A stretch of DNA of 64,000 bases from Bacteroidales bacterium UBA7009 (GTDB lineage Bacteria > Bacteroidota > Bacteroidia > Bacteroidales > Paludibacteraceae): NCBI GenBank assembly GCA_002449665.1, contig DJXH01000008.1:79581-143580 (forward strand), read 5' to 3'. Under the pieces are notes generated by a model, which had not been told where the DNA came from, made no database searches, and saw only the letters and a program-made list of their open reading frames with translations. Shown piece after piece: positions 35,839-44,490 of this stretch (its first letter is position 1; the number at the start of each line of letters is the position of its first letter). Made by a program: the position numbers and the translations under genes.

Positions 35839-37464
35839 ATGAAAAAGTATATATATCCGACTATCGTGGTGGCAGTGCTGCTTATCGGTCTGCTGCTCGG
35901 AAACGCTATCTCCAACAAAGCCAATGCACAGCGTTTTGTCTTCCGTAACGGACAGATAATGATGGAGCAGAGCGACAAGATTTCCCAACTGCTGCTGCTC
36001 CTGCAACAGGCTTACGTGGAGCCGATAGACCTTGATTCGATAACTGATGAGGCTATGGCTGAACTTGTACAGAAACTTGACCCGCACTCGTCGTATATCC
36101 CCGCCAAAGACCTCGAACTCGTCAATTCCGAACTCTCATCTTCCTTCTCGGGCATAGGCGTACAGTTTAATATTCAGCAAGATACGGTATGCATAGTGGC
36201 TGTCATATCGGGCGGACCGAGCGATGGCGTGGGTGTATTGGCAGGCGACAAGATTGTGGAGGTGAACGACTCCGCTTTTGTAGGTAAGAAAATCAACAAC
36301 GAGAAAGTGATGCATACTCTTCGCGGAGAGAAAGGTACGGAGGTCAAACTCGGTATTGTCCGCTCCGGCGAAAGCGAGATGCTGCATTTCACCATAACCC
36401 GCGGCGATATACCCGTTTATTCCGTAGATGCCAAGTTTATCATTGATGTTCCGCAAAGCAAAGAAAAGATTGGTTATGTGCGCGTAAACAAGTTCGGCGA
36501 TAACACCTACAAGGAGTTTCTTTCAGCACTCAACTACCTCAAAGAGCAGGGGGCAACGTCTTATATAGTTGACCTCCGTGAGAACTCCGGCGGCTTTATG
36601 CAGGAGGCTATACAGATGGCAAACGAGTTTCTTGCAGCAGGCGATATGATTGTCTATGCCCAAGGTCGTGCCTATCCGCGTATGGAGAGCAGAGCCAACG
36701 GCGGCGGCAGGTTTAAGAATGTCAAACTTGCAGTACTGATAGACGATTTCTCCGCATCTGCAAGCGAGATTTTCGCGGGTGCGATGCAAGATAACGACCG
36801 CGCCACTATCATCGGTCGCCGTTCCTTCGGCAAGGGCTTGGTACAACAGCAAATGCCCTTCGACGACGGCAGCGCACTGCGTCTGACCGTAGCACGATAC
36901 TATATACCCTCAGGCAGGTGCATACAAAAACCCTACAAGATGGGCGAACAGGCAGACTATGCCAAAGACCTGCTTGAGCGTTTTGAACACGGCGAGCAGT
37001 TCTCCAAAGACAGCATACATTTTGCCGACACCACCCTCTATTTCACCAAAGGCGGCAGGCGCGTATATGGCGGTGGAGGCATAATGCCGGATATCTTCGT
37101 CGGACGTGATACTACGCTCTATACCAAGTACTTCAACCGTGTTGCTAACCGCGCTTATACTTATCAGTTCGCTTTCCGGTATACTGACCAACACCGCAAG
37201 GAACTGACACGATACAAAGACTGGCAGCAACTCGAGAAGCATCTTAACAATGCAAACTGGATGCCGCAGTTCATTGCCTTCTGCAAGGATAAGGGCATAG
37301 AGCCGGACCAAGCCGACATCGCCAAGTCGGCTCCGCTGATACGCCGTCTTGTCAATGCATACATTGTTCGCAACGTCCTCGGCGACGAAGGTTTCTTCCC
37401 GCTCTTTGAGCGCGATGATGATATTACCAAGCGCGCCGTGGAGTATCTTTCTACAGGCAAGTAA
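35839..37464 (+). CDS. S41-family C-terminal processing protease
   Basis: 541 residues. One N-terminal signal anchor (YIYPTIVVAVLLIGLLLGNAI), a PDZ domain (about 95-180, with GIGVQFNIQ and GDKIVEVND) and a tail-specific protease core with catalytic Ser in DDFSASASEIFAGAMQDN and Lys in GRRSFGKGLVQ. It cleaves exported proteins at their C-termini. The region after about residue 400 is the C-terminal extension common in Bacteroidota members. The next gene starts 4 nt downstream. Confidence 0.93.
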   Translation: MKKYIYPTIVVAVLLIGLLLGNAISNKANAQRFVFRNGQIMMEQSDKISQLLLLLQQAYVEPIDLDSITDEAMAELVQKLDPHSSYIPAKDLELVNSELSSSFSGIGVQFNIQQDTVCIVAVISGGPSDGVGVLAGDKIVEVNDSAFVGKKINNEKVMHTLRGEKGTEVKLGIVRSGESEMLHFTITRGDIPVYSVDAKFIIDVPQSKEKIGYVRVNKFGDNTYKEFLSALNYLKEQGATSYIVDLRENSGGFMQEAIQMANEFLAAGDMIVYAQGRAYPRMESRANGGGRFKNVKLAVLIDDFSASASEIFAGAMQDNDRATIIGRRSFGKGLVQQQMPFDDGSALRLTVARYYIPSGRCIQKPYKMGEQADYAKDLLERFEHGEQFSKDSIHFADTTLYFTKGGRRVYGGGGIMPDIFVGRDTTLYTKYFNRVANRAYTYQFAFRYTDQHRKELTRYKDWQQLEKHLNNANWMPQFIAFCKDKGIEPDQADIAKSAPLIRRLVNAYIVRNVLGDEGFFPLFERDDDITKRAVEYLSTGK

Positions 37465-37468
37465 GACT

Positions 37469-38395
37469 ATGTTGGGAGTGATTATCAATCCGCTGTCTGG
37501 CAAGTCGGCTCTGCGGGCGCAAAGACTGTACCTGTGGAAGACTCTGCAAGCACGGCATATACCATTCGACTTTCAAGTAACGCGATATGCGGGGCATGCC
37601 GAGGAGATTGCACGCACTTTTGTGGAAGACTGCGGCTACCGCCGTCTGCTCGTCCTCGGCGGCGACGGTACGCTCTCGGAGGTGGTAAACGGAATAATGC
37701 ATGCAGGTATAACAGACGAGGAGCGAAAGAAAGTGACCTTGAGTATTGTCCCCCGCGGTACGGGCAACGACTATGCCAAATACTGGGGACTGACAACAGA
37801 CTACAAGAAAGCGATTGAGCGTTTCCTCTGCGGACAGCCGCGAACGATAGACATCGGCCGCCTTGAATACACAGACAACGAGGATGTCTATGACCGCTAT
37901 TTTATTAACTCCGTAGGTTTTGGAGTGGATGCGCTGTGCTGCGTGAAAGCCGACAGACTGAAAGAGCGTTTCGGCAGCCGCAAACTCAACTATGTCATCG
38001 GACTTGTACTTGCCATAAAAGAGCAACCCGCCCACGCGGTAACACTTTATGCTGACGACAAAAAAGTATGGCAAGACAGACTCTTTACAATGAATATAGG
38101 TATCGGTCCATACTCCGGTGGCGGTATAAGACAAAACCCGCTGGCAGACCCGACAGACGGCATTTTTCACGCTATGTGCGCTCGTAAGCCGTCTGCCGCA
38201 GAGGTAAGGAACGCATTGCGACACCTCAAAGACGGCAGCCTGACAAGTCTTGACTTTATTCATACTTTCACGGGGAAAGAAGTGCGATTAGAAACGGAAC
38301 AGACTTTCTGTTTTGAGACGGACGGCAGGACGGGATATGCAAAAGGCAACTGCAATATCAGTTGCCTTCACGGTGCTATCCAAATATGCTGTTGA
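37469..38395 (+). CDS. Diacylglycerol kinase-family lipid kinase
   Basis: 308-residue YegS/DgkB-type kinase. The start at 37469 (MLGVIINPLSGKS) was chosen because it fits the family N-terminus and lies 4 nt after the protease stop; upstream in-frame codons fall inside that gene. The nucleotide-binding loop is LLVLGGDGTLSEVVNG and the second motif is PRGTGNDYAKYWG. It phosphorylates diacylglycerol or a related lipid at the membrane; the exact substrate is unknown. It is convergent with the murU-like gene (3 nt apart). Confidence 0.88.
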   Translation: MLGVIINPLSGKSALRAQRLYLWKTLQARHIPFDFQVTRYAGHAEEIARTFVEDCGYRRLLVLGGDGTLSEVVNGIMHAGITDEERKKVTLSIVPRGTGNDYAKYWGLTTDYKKAIERFLCGQPRTIDIGRLEYTDNEDVYDRYFINSVGFGVDALCCVKADRLKERFGSRKLNYVIGLVLAIKEQPAHAVTLYADDKKVWQDRLFTMNIGIGPYSGGGIRQNPLADPTDGIFHAMCARKPSAAEVRNALRHLKDGSLTSLDFIHTFTGKEVRLETEQTFCFETDGRTGYAKGNCNISCLHGAIQICC

Positions 38396-38398
38396 ATA

Positions 38399-39151
38399 TC
38401 AGATAAGTGTTTTCGCAAACTCCTCCGCTTTGTCCAATTCGCCTATCTTGCCGATGTCCATCATCCTGTAATCGACAGGTATATACGCGCGAATTGGCAA
38501 ACGCTGACAAAGAGAGAGATACAAGTCCATTATAGGGAACACATCCGGCTCTTTATCCATCAAAAGGAAGAGAGCCGGTGATATGATATGCATACCCGAA
38601 AAAGCAAGTTTGGTCAGTTCGCCCTTTTCCGTTTCGCTACTCAAAGCCTCTTGCACTTCGCGTGGTTTGTATTCACCGGTGGAGATATTGGTCCAGCCTT
38701 TTAGCCGGTTTTGCTTATCAAAGAGCAGATAACGCTGTGTCTGTCTTGGGCTTACAACGAGAGTGGCAAGTGCATCAGATCGATGACTGTCTATAAGCGA
38801 GCGGATGTCAATGTTGCTGAGTACGTCCACGTTGAGCGCAAGCAACGGCTCATCGGTTCCTATCAAGCGGGCGGCTTTTTTCAGTCCGCCCCCCGTCTCA
38901 AGCAGACGGTCGCTTTCGTCGCTTAAGAGAATGTTGCAGCCGAAGTTGTTGTTTGCCTGCAAGTACTGCCGTATTTGCTCACCGAGATGGTGGATATTGA
39001 TTATGATGTCAGTTATGCCCGCCTGTTGCAGTTTTTCTATCTGCCACAACAGCAGCGGTTTGCCCAAAACGGGCACAAGGGCTTTGGGCATAGTGTCAGT
39101 CAGCGGGCGAAGGCGTGTGCCGAGACCGGCAGCAAAAATCATTGCTTTCAT
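38399..39151 (-). CDS. Sugar-phosphate nucleotidyltransferase, MurU-like
   Basis: 250-residue nucleotidyltransferase with motif AAGLGTRLRPLTDTMPKALVP at the N-terminus and the acceptor-loop region LLETGGGLKKAA. The size and its place directly after an AmgK-like kinase point to MurNAc-1-phosphate uridylyltransferase (MurU), which makes UDP-MurNAc in cell-wall recycling. Mannose-1-phosphate guanylyltransferase is the alternative. It lies 27 nt after the kinase fusion gene. Confidence 0.8.
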   Translation of the reverse strand: MKAMIFAAGLGTRLRPLTDTMPKALVPVLGKPLLLWQIEKLQQAGITDIIINIHHLGEQIRQYLQANNNFGCNILLSDESDRLLETGGGLKKAARLIGTDEPLLALNVDVLSNIDIRSLIDSHRSDALATLVVSPRQTQRYLLFDKQNRLKGWTNISTGEYKPREVQEALSSETEKGELTKLAFSGMHIISPALFLLMDKEPDVFPIMDLYLSLCQRLPIRAYIPVDYRMMDIGKIGELDKAEEFAKTLI

Positions 39152-39178
39152 TTAGGGTCTGAACTATTGAAGTAGTTT

Positions 39179-40642
39179 TTATTTGGCGTGTGCGGGGAAG
39201 GTGCGTTCCGCATTCTGCTCGCGGTGGATAAGTCTCACTTCCACGCCGAAAGTGTCGTTGATATGCCGTGCCATTTTCTCCGCCGCATATACGCTGCGGT
39301 GCTGACCGCCGGTGCAACCGAAACATACCATAAGATGCTGAAAACCACGCTCTATATAGCGTTTGACACTTGAATCCACGAGTTTATACGCCTCTTCGAG
39401 AAATGGTTTCATCTCGCCGTCTTCCTCTATAAAGCGTATCACGGGTTCGTCCATGCCGGTAAAGTGGGTATAACGCTCATACCGTCCGGGGTTGTTGAGG
39501 GCGCGGCAGTCGAACACGTATCCGCCGCCGTTGCCGCTACCGTCCTGCGGAATGCCTTTTTTGTAGGAAAAACTGTAAATACGAACTACGAGCGGCTGTT
39601 TGATACTAATCTCCTTAAACTGCTGCATTTCAGTCATCTGCCGCAGCACTTCTATCAGATACGGATAGTCCTCGCTTTGGGTGGAGAGCAGTTTGCGCAG
39701 GTTCTCTATGGCAAAGGGTATGGACTGAAGGAAGTGGGGTTTCTTTTCAAAGTAACCGCGGAATCCGTATGCTCCGAGTACTTGCATAGTGCGGAAGAGA
39801 ACGAAATGGTGCAGCCGTTGGCGGAAGTCGACTCTATCAATAGGTATGTATTTCTCAATCTCATCAAGATAGGAAACAAGCAACTCCTCACGCAGTTCGT
39901 CGCTGAAGTTGGCTTTTGCCTGCCAGAGGAACGAAGCCACATCGTAGTGTATTGGTCCGCGCCTACCGCCTTGGAAGTCTATGAAGTACGGCACTTCTAC
40001 AATTTTGCCGTCCGCACTCTGTTCTGTATGAATCATTACGTTGCGGCTTTGGAAGTCGCGATACATAAATGTACTCATACGCTCTTCGAGCAGGATATAG
40101 GCAAGGCGTTCAAACTCGTCTTCGAGTCTGTTTTCCTGGAACTCTAACCCTGTGGCTTTGAGGAAGCAGTATTTGAAGTAGTTGAGGTCCCACAGTATGC
40201 TTCTGAGGTTAAACTCCGGCTGGGGGTAGCAGTAGCGAAAGTCCATACCTTCCGCACCTTTGGTTTGCAGTCTTGCCAAGGCTCTGATTGTCGTATGGAG
40301 CATATCTTTCTCCCGCTGCGAGAAAGTGCCGGTCTTGCGCCCTTCGCTTATGTAGTCGAAGAGTAGGGTATTACCGAGGTCCTGCTGCAGGTAGCACATA
40401 TCATCTTCGCTTGCTGCCACCACCTGCGGCACATTCAGTCCTTTGCCTGCAAAATGCTGTGCCATATAGAGGAAAGCGCGGTTTTCCTCTTTGGCTGTCC
40501 CTGCCACGCCTATGAGCGATTGCCCGTCTGTGCTTGTCAGACGGTAGTATTGGCGGTTGCTGCCCGAAGCAGTAAGTGCGGCAGCCGAAGCCACCGCCTT
40601 ACCTGTATATTGCTCAAAAAGAGATTGTAATACGTCTTCCAT
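39179..40642 (-). CDS. Fusion of AmgK-like sugar kinase and RapZ C-terminal domain
   Basis: 487 residues. Residues 1-~330 are an aminoglycoside-phosphotransferase-fold kinase like AmgK (anomeric MurNAc/GlcNAc 1-kinase): QDLGNTLLFDYI hinge, catalytic YRDFQSRNVM, metal-site YFIDFQGGRRGP. From about residue 350 to the end is the RapZ C-terminal domain, without the RapZ kinase half: IYSFSYKKG, FDCRALNNPG, VCFGCTGGQHRSVYAAE. In E. coli this domain senses glucosamine-6-phosphate, so the fusion may couple amino-sugar level to recycling (inference). It is cotranscribed with recA upstream (18 nt) and the MurU-like gene downstream. Confidence 0.85.
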   Translation of the reverse strand: MEDVLQSLFEQYTGKAVASAAALTASGSNRQYYRLTSTDGQSLIGVAGTAKEENRAFLYMAQHFAGKGLNVPQVVAASEDDMCYLQQDLGNTLLFDYISEGRKTGTFSQREKDMLHTTIRALARLQTKGAEGMDFRYCYPQPEFNLRSILWDLNYFKYCFLKATGLEFQENRLEDEFERLAYILLEERMSTFMYRDFQSRNVMIHTEQSADGKIVEVPYFIDFQGGRRGPIHYDVASFLWQAKANFSDELREELLVSYLDEIEKYIPIDRVDFRQRLHHFVLFRTMQVLGAYGFRGYFEKKPHFLQSIPFAIENLRKLLSTQSEDYPYLIEVLRQMTEMQQFKEISIKQPLVVRIYSFSYKKGIPQDGSGNGGGYVFDCRALNNPGRYERYTHFTGMDEPVIRFIEEDGEMKPFLEEAYKLVDSSVKRYIERGFQHLMVCFGCTGGQHRSVYAAEKMARHINDTFGVEVRLIHREQNAERTFPAHAK

Positions 40643-40660
40643 ACTGCTGCCAAGGTACGG

Positions 40661-41668
40661 CTATTTTTTCAGCGACTCCATTATTTTGGCTTCTATCTCG
40701 TCTGCCAAGTCGGGATTGTCGGCAAGCACTTTCTTCGCGGCATCACGCCCTTGTGCAAGGCGATTGCCGTCATAACTGTAGAAAGAGCCTGATTTGGTCA
40801 GCACGCCGGTCGTTGTACCGAGGTCAACAAGTTCGCCTACCTTTGATATGCCTTCGTTGAACATAAGGTCGAACTCCGCTTTACGGAAGGGAGGAGCCAC
40901 TTTGTTTTTCACTACTTTGACACGCACTTGGTTGCCAAGTACCTCGTCGCCGTTCTTGATGGCGGTTACCTTGCGTATGTCGAGGCGCACAGAGGCGTAG
41001 AACTTCAGAGCGTTACCGCCGGTTGTCGTTTCGGGGTTGCCGAACATAACGCCGATTTTCTCACGGAGTTGGTTGATAAAGATGCAGGTGGTCTGCGTCT
41101 TGTTGATAGTGGCTGTGAGTTTGCGCAGTGCCTGCGACATAAGTCTTGCCTGCAAGCCCACTTTGTTGTCGCCCATATCGCCCTCTATCTCGGCTTTAGG
41201 TGTGAGGGCTGCTACGGAGTCGATTACTACTAAATCAACGGCACTGGAGCGTATCAGTTCGTCGGCGATGTCAAGTGCCTGTTCGCCGCAGTCGGGCTGG
41301 GCAATGAGCAGGTTCTCCACATCCACTCCGAGTTTCTCGGCATAGAAGCGGTCGAAGGCGTGTTCGGCATCAATAATAGCGGCTATTCCCCCTTGGCGTT
41401 GCACCTCTGCCATAGCATGGATGGCGAGGGTGGTCTTACCGCTGGACTCCGGACCGTAAATCTCAATTATCCTGCCTCTTGGGTAGCCGCCGACACCGAG
41501 CGCGAGGTTAAGACCTACGCTGCCGGTGGGGATAACGGCAATATCTTCCACTTTATCTTCTCCAAGGCGCATAATGGCACCTTTACCAAAGTCTTTGTCT
41601 ATCTTAGCCATTGCGAGTTGCAGGGCTTTCAGTTTCTCTGCTGACGGCATTTTCTTCTCTTCACTCAT
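40661..41668 (-). CDS. recA: Recombinase RecA
   Basis: 335-residue RecA, complete. Walker A GPESSGKTT lies at residues 72-80, LVVIDSVAALTPKAEIEGD at the monomer interface, L2 loop region GNPETTTGGNALKFYASVR. The C-terminal tail is short and acidic. The minus-strand neighbours downstream are the AmgK/RapZ fusion and the MurU-like gene, an arrangement with no obvious functional link to recombination. Confidence 0.97.
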   Translation of the reverse strand: MSEEKKMPSAEKLKALQLAMAKIDKDFGKGAIMRLGEDKVEDIAVIPTGSVGLNLALGVGGYPRGRIIEIYGPESSGKTTLAIHAMAEVQRQGGIAAIIDAEHAFDRFYAEKLGVDVENLLIAQPDCGEQALDIADELIRSSAVDLVVIDSVAALTPKAEIEGDMGDNKVGLQARLMSQALRKLTATINKTQTTCIFINQLREKIGVMFGNPETTTGGNALKFYASVRLDIRKVTAIKNGDEVLGNQVRVKVVKNKVAPPFRKAEFDLMFNEGISKVGELVDLGTTTGVLTKSGSFYSYDGNRLAQGRDAAKKVLADNPDLADEIEAKIMESLKK

Positions 41669-41723
41669 AGTTTTTATCTTGTTTATGTGTTTTTATTTCG
41701 GGATTTCGATATGTCTTTAATTC

Positions 41724-43520
41724 TTATTCCTCTGCATCTTTGCGCGGTTTGCAGCCTTTGAAGGGGTTCTTGCCGTACTCTACGTACTCGTCAAGTTCCG
41801 GTTCTTCGAGTTTGATACAGTTGAGGAAAGCCTCTTGGTCGATATATTCAAGTTCGAGGTCTTCCGCCCATATCACCTTCGTGAGGTACGTACATTCGGC
41901 AAAGGCTCTTATACCTATCTCTTTGAGTTGCAGGGGCATTTTCACTTCTTGCAGACTGCGGCAGCCGGAGAAAGCATAGTCGCCTATTCGCTCAAGTTTC
42001 TTTCCGAAGACCACTTTGCGCAGGTTGGTGCAGCCTTCAAAAGCACTCGGGCGAAGTACCTCAAGGTTGTCAAGCAACGTAAGTTCAAAGATACGACTAC
42101 AGTTCTTGAAAGCACCGTCTTCTATGGCATTCAGTCGCTCCTCAAAGCGCACTTTCTCAAGTCCTTTGCAGTCCATAAACGCTTGTTTGCCGATGCGGAA
42201 CAACTCCTTCGGGAAAGCGATACTCTCTATCTGCAGGCAACCTGCAAAAGCCTCATCGTCAATAGCATATAGATTTTCCGGGAAACGGACGGTGAGCAGA
42301 TGTGAGCAGTCGCGGAACGTACCTTTGCTTACAGTAGTCAAGTTGGCAGGCAGTTCCACTTTCTCAAGTTTGAGGCAATTAGCAAAGGCCATCTCGCCTA
42401 TCTGCTCCACCGATACGGGGAAATCAATTTTCTCCAGTTCCACGCAGCCGGTAAAAGCACCGTCTTCTATCGCACGTAGGGTAGAGGGCAGTGTTATCTT
42501 CTTAAACTGGCGGCAGGCAAAGAAACAGCCTTTGGGTATCACCTCTATGCCTTCCGGCAGGTTCTGCTCCAAGAGATTGACACAGCCGTAGAAAGCACCC
42601 GCTCCCACCTCTTTTACCGTATTAGGCATAGTGGCTTTTCTCAGGAGCGCGCACTCATAAAAAGCGTACATTCCTACTTTCGTAACGCCTTCGGGTATAA
42701 CCACCTCTTCGAGGGCGGCACAGTGGTAGAAAGCGGCGTTCGGAATCTCCTTGACGGTGGCAGGTATGGTGATGGTCTTCACTTTCTTATTGCCGGACAG
42801 TGCGCCGCTTGCGATGATGCGTGTCGGCACTTTGGTCTTAAACACGTATTTGGCAGGTGCATCGTCATTCACGCGGATAAGACAGTCTTCTATAAAGAGC
42901 GAACCGCGTTTCCATTTCTTCTCATTATTGTATATTCCGCAGCCGGAGAAAGCATCTTCGCCTATCCAAGTAACGGACTTGGGTATGTTGATTTTGGTGA
43001 GCGACTTGCAGCCCTTGAAGGTGTCGTGGTCTATCATCGTCAGTTTGTCGTGCAAAACTACGTTGGTAACGGTCTTGTTGTTCTCAAACGCACCGGCGGC
43101 TATAAGTCTGACATCGGCAGGAACAACGTATTTGGGCTTAATGGACTTGTTGGTAGAGAGCAGAATGCCGTCAATTATCATTGCGCCGTCTTTCCAGAGG
43201 TTCTTGTCCTGAATAAAGGCCGTACCGTCAAAAGCACTGCGATAGATGTGCTTAATCGTAGGCGGCAACACTATGGTTGTCAGTTTTTTGCAACCCTTGA
43301 AGGCTTTGTCGCCTATCTCGGTAACGGTATAGGTGCGTTGCCCCACTTGTATCGTTTCGGGGATAAGCACCTCGCCGCTTGCCAGCGGATTGCTTGTTAC
43401 CTCTGCCGTACCATCGGAGGGGTTAAGCAGATAAAAAATGTCGTCAACCTGCGCTTTCTCCTGCTGCGCATACACCAAAGCCGACAGGCTTACAAAAAGA
43501 AGAGTGAAGAAGTGTTTCAT
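41724..43520 (-). CDS. BspA-like leucine-rich-repeat surface/exported protein
   Basis: 598 residues. Signal peptide MKHFFTLLFVSLSALVYA; I chose this start over an upstream in-frame one (43580) because it opens the signal peptide and lies downstream of the promoter. The mature part is about 20 LRR_5 (BspA/TpLRR) repeats of roughly 23 residues, with the pattern 'I..-AF.GC..L..V.IP..V..IG'. Such proteins are typically secreted or surface-exposed and bind host or other proteins. No C-terminal sorting domain is seen (it ends in KPRKDAEE). Confidence 0.88.
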   Translation of the reverse strand: MKHFFTLLFVSLSALVYAQQEKAQVDDIFYLLNPSDGTAEVTSNPLASGEVLIPETIQVGQRTYTVTEIGDKAFKGCKKLTTIVLPPTIKHIYRSAFDGTAFIQDKNLWKDGAMIIDGILLSTNKSIKPKYVVPADVRLIAAGAFENNKTVTNVVLHDKLTMIDHDTFKGCKSLTKINIPKSVTWIGEDAFSGCGIYNNEKKWKRGSLFIEDCLIRVNDDAPAKYVFKTKVPTRIIASGALSGNKKVKTITIPATVKEIPNAAFYHCAALEEVVIPEGVTKVGMYAFYECALLRKATMPNTVKEVGAGAFYGCVNLLEQNLPEGIEVIPKGCFFACRQFKKITLPSTLRAIEDGAFTGCVELEKIDFPVSVEQIGEMAFANCLKLEKVELPANLTTVSKGTFRDCSHLLTVRFPENLYAIDDEAFAGCLQIESIAFPKELFRIGKQAFMDCKGLEKVRFEERLNAIEDGAFKNCSRIFELTLLDNLEVLRPSAFEGCTNLRKVVFGKKLERIGDYAFSGCRSLQEVKMPLQLKEIGIRAFAECTYLTKVIWAEDLELEYIDQEAFLNCIKLEEPELDEYVEYGKNPFKGCKPRKDAEE

Positions 43521-43549
43521 AATTTTATGGGATTGTGCAATAGTATGCG

Positions 43550-43581
43550 CAAAGGTACGGATTATTTCCCGTTTTGACAAA
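43550..43581 (-). promoter_or_regulatory. Promoter of the LRR protein gene
   Basis: Minus-strand TTTG (plus 43578-43581), 20-nt spacer, TACCTTTG (plus 43550-43557), 30 nt before the chosen start at 43520. Confidence 0.7.
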
Positions 43582-43593
43582 AATATGCAGCAA

Positions 43594-43629
43594 AAAAATC
43601 AGCAGAGCCTGTATGCTCTGCTGATTTTT
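43594..43629 (-). terminator. Terminator of the bL28-bL33-DUF4295 operon
   Basis: 15-bp perfect stem AAAAATCAGCAGAGC/GCTCTGCTGATTTTT (43594-43608 with 43615-43629), a 6-nt loop and A/T flanks. It lies 20 nt beyond the DUF4295 stop and separates it from the LRR gene. Confidence 0.88.
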
Positions 43630-43649
43630 ATACGTATTTCCACAGATAA

Positions 43650-43802
43650 TCAGTTGAAGTAAGTTTTCACTTTTTCGTTCTCAACTATTTCTTCTTGGAA
43701 GATATAAGCACCTGTCTTGGGCGATTTTACCATCTTAATACATTTGGTATGGTTACGTCCTGCATTACCTGTTTGAAGGGTAGCGACCGCTTTCTTTGCC
43801 AT
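43650..43802 (-). CDS. DUF4295-family small basic protein
   Basis: 50 residues, beginning MAKKAVATLQTGNAGRNHTK and ending VKTYFN. DUF4295 is a Bacteroidota-specific small protein found next to rpmB and rpmG, and it probably associates with the ribosome. The cluster order bL28-bL33-DUF4295 is a good lineage marker. It lies 19 nt after rpmG. Confidence 0.88.
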   Translation of the reverse strand: MAKKAVATLQTGNAGRNHTKCIKMVKSPKTGAYIFQEEIVENEKVKTYFN

Positions 43803-43821
43803 AGTTTAGTCCTTTCTTTAA

Positions 43822-44010
43822 TTACTTGATTTCTTTGTGGATGGTATAACGTTTCAAGATGGGGTTATACTTTTTGAGCTCAAGGCGATCGGGGGTGTTC
43901 TTACGGTTTTTGGTCGTAATGTATCTTGACATACCCGGCATACCGCTTGCTTTCTGTTCGGTGCATTCAAGTATTACTTGCACGCGAGCCTCTTTAGTTT
44001 TCTTTGCCAT
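43822..44010 (-). CDS. rpmG: Large ribosomal subunit protein bL33
   Basis: 62 residues, MAKKTKEARVQVILECTEQ..., with RYITTKNRKNTPDRLELKKY and the terminal HKEIK typical of bL33. It lacks the four zinc-binding cysteines (only one Cys), so it is the zinc-free type. It lies 18 nt after rpmB. Confidence 0.95.
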   Translation of the reverse strand: MAKKTKEARVQVILECTEQKASGMPGMSRYITTKNRKNTPDRLELKKYNPILKRYTIHKEIK

Positions 44011-44028
44011 TGCGATTTTCCCTTTCGT

Positions 44029-44268
44029 TTATTCGTAAAGATACCCCTTTTCTGCCGCCTGCTTCAAAGCCGCATCTAAACCGATTTTGTTAATAGTACG
44101 CAGACCTGCTGCACTGACGTTCAGCGAGATCCAACAATCCTGTTCTACCCAGTAGAACTTCTTGTGGAAGAGGTTCACATCGAAGGTGCGCTTTGTATGG
44201 CGCTTCGAGTGAGACACATTGCATCCACCCATGGCTTTCTTGCCTGTGATTTGACAAATTTTTGACAT
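44029..44268 (-). CDS. rpmB: Large ribosomal subunit protein bL28
   Basis: 79 residues with MSKICQITGKKAMGGCNVSH and SKRHTKRTFDVNLFHKKFYW, the bL28 signature. It is first gene of its operon, behind the promoter at 44377-44408. Confidence 0.96.
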   Translation of the reverse strand: MSKICQITGKKAMGGCNVSHSKRHTKRTFDVNLFHKKFYWVEQDCWISLNVSAAGLRTINKIGLDAALKQAAEKGYLYE

Positions 44269-44376
44269 TGTAGTATATATTTTTTAGTTTCTTTCAATAA
44301 CCAAAACGCTCTCTTTCAAGAGCCTATCCACACCATAATACGGCACAGGTGTGCCTACTTCAAGCGAAAAATCGTG

Positions 44377-44408
44377 CAAAGGTACGAAAATGTTTTTGTT
44401 TTACCAAA
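44377..44408 (-). promoter_or_regulatory. Promoter of the rpmB operon
   Basis: Minus-strand TTTG (plus 44405-44408), 20-nt spacer, TACCTTTG (plus 44377-44384), about 110 nt before the rpmB start. Confidence 0.75.
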
Positions 44409-44490
44409 CTTTTGCACGATTTTCTTTATATTTTTATCAAAATGCCTTGATTATTTATCTATCTCCATACACACAAGACATTATATTCTT

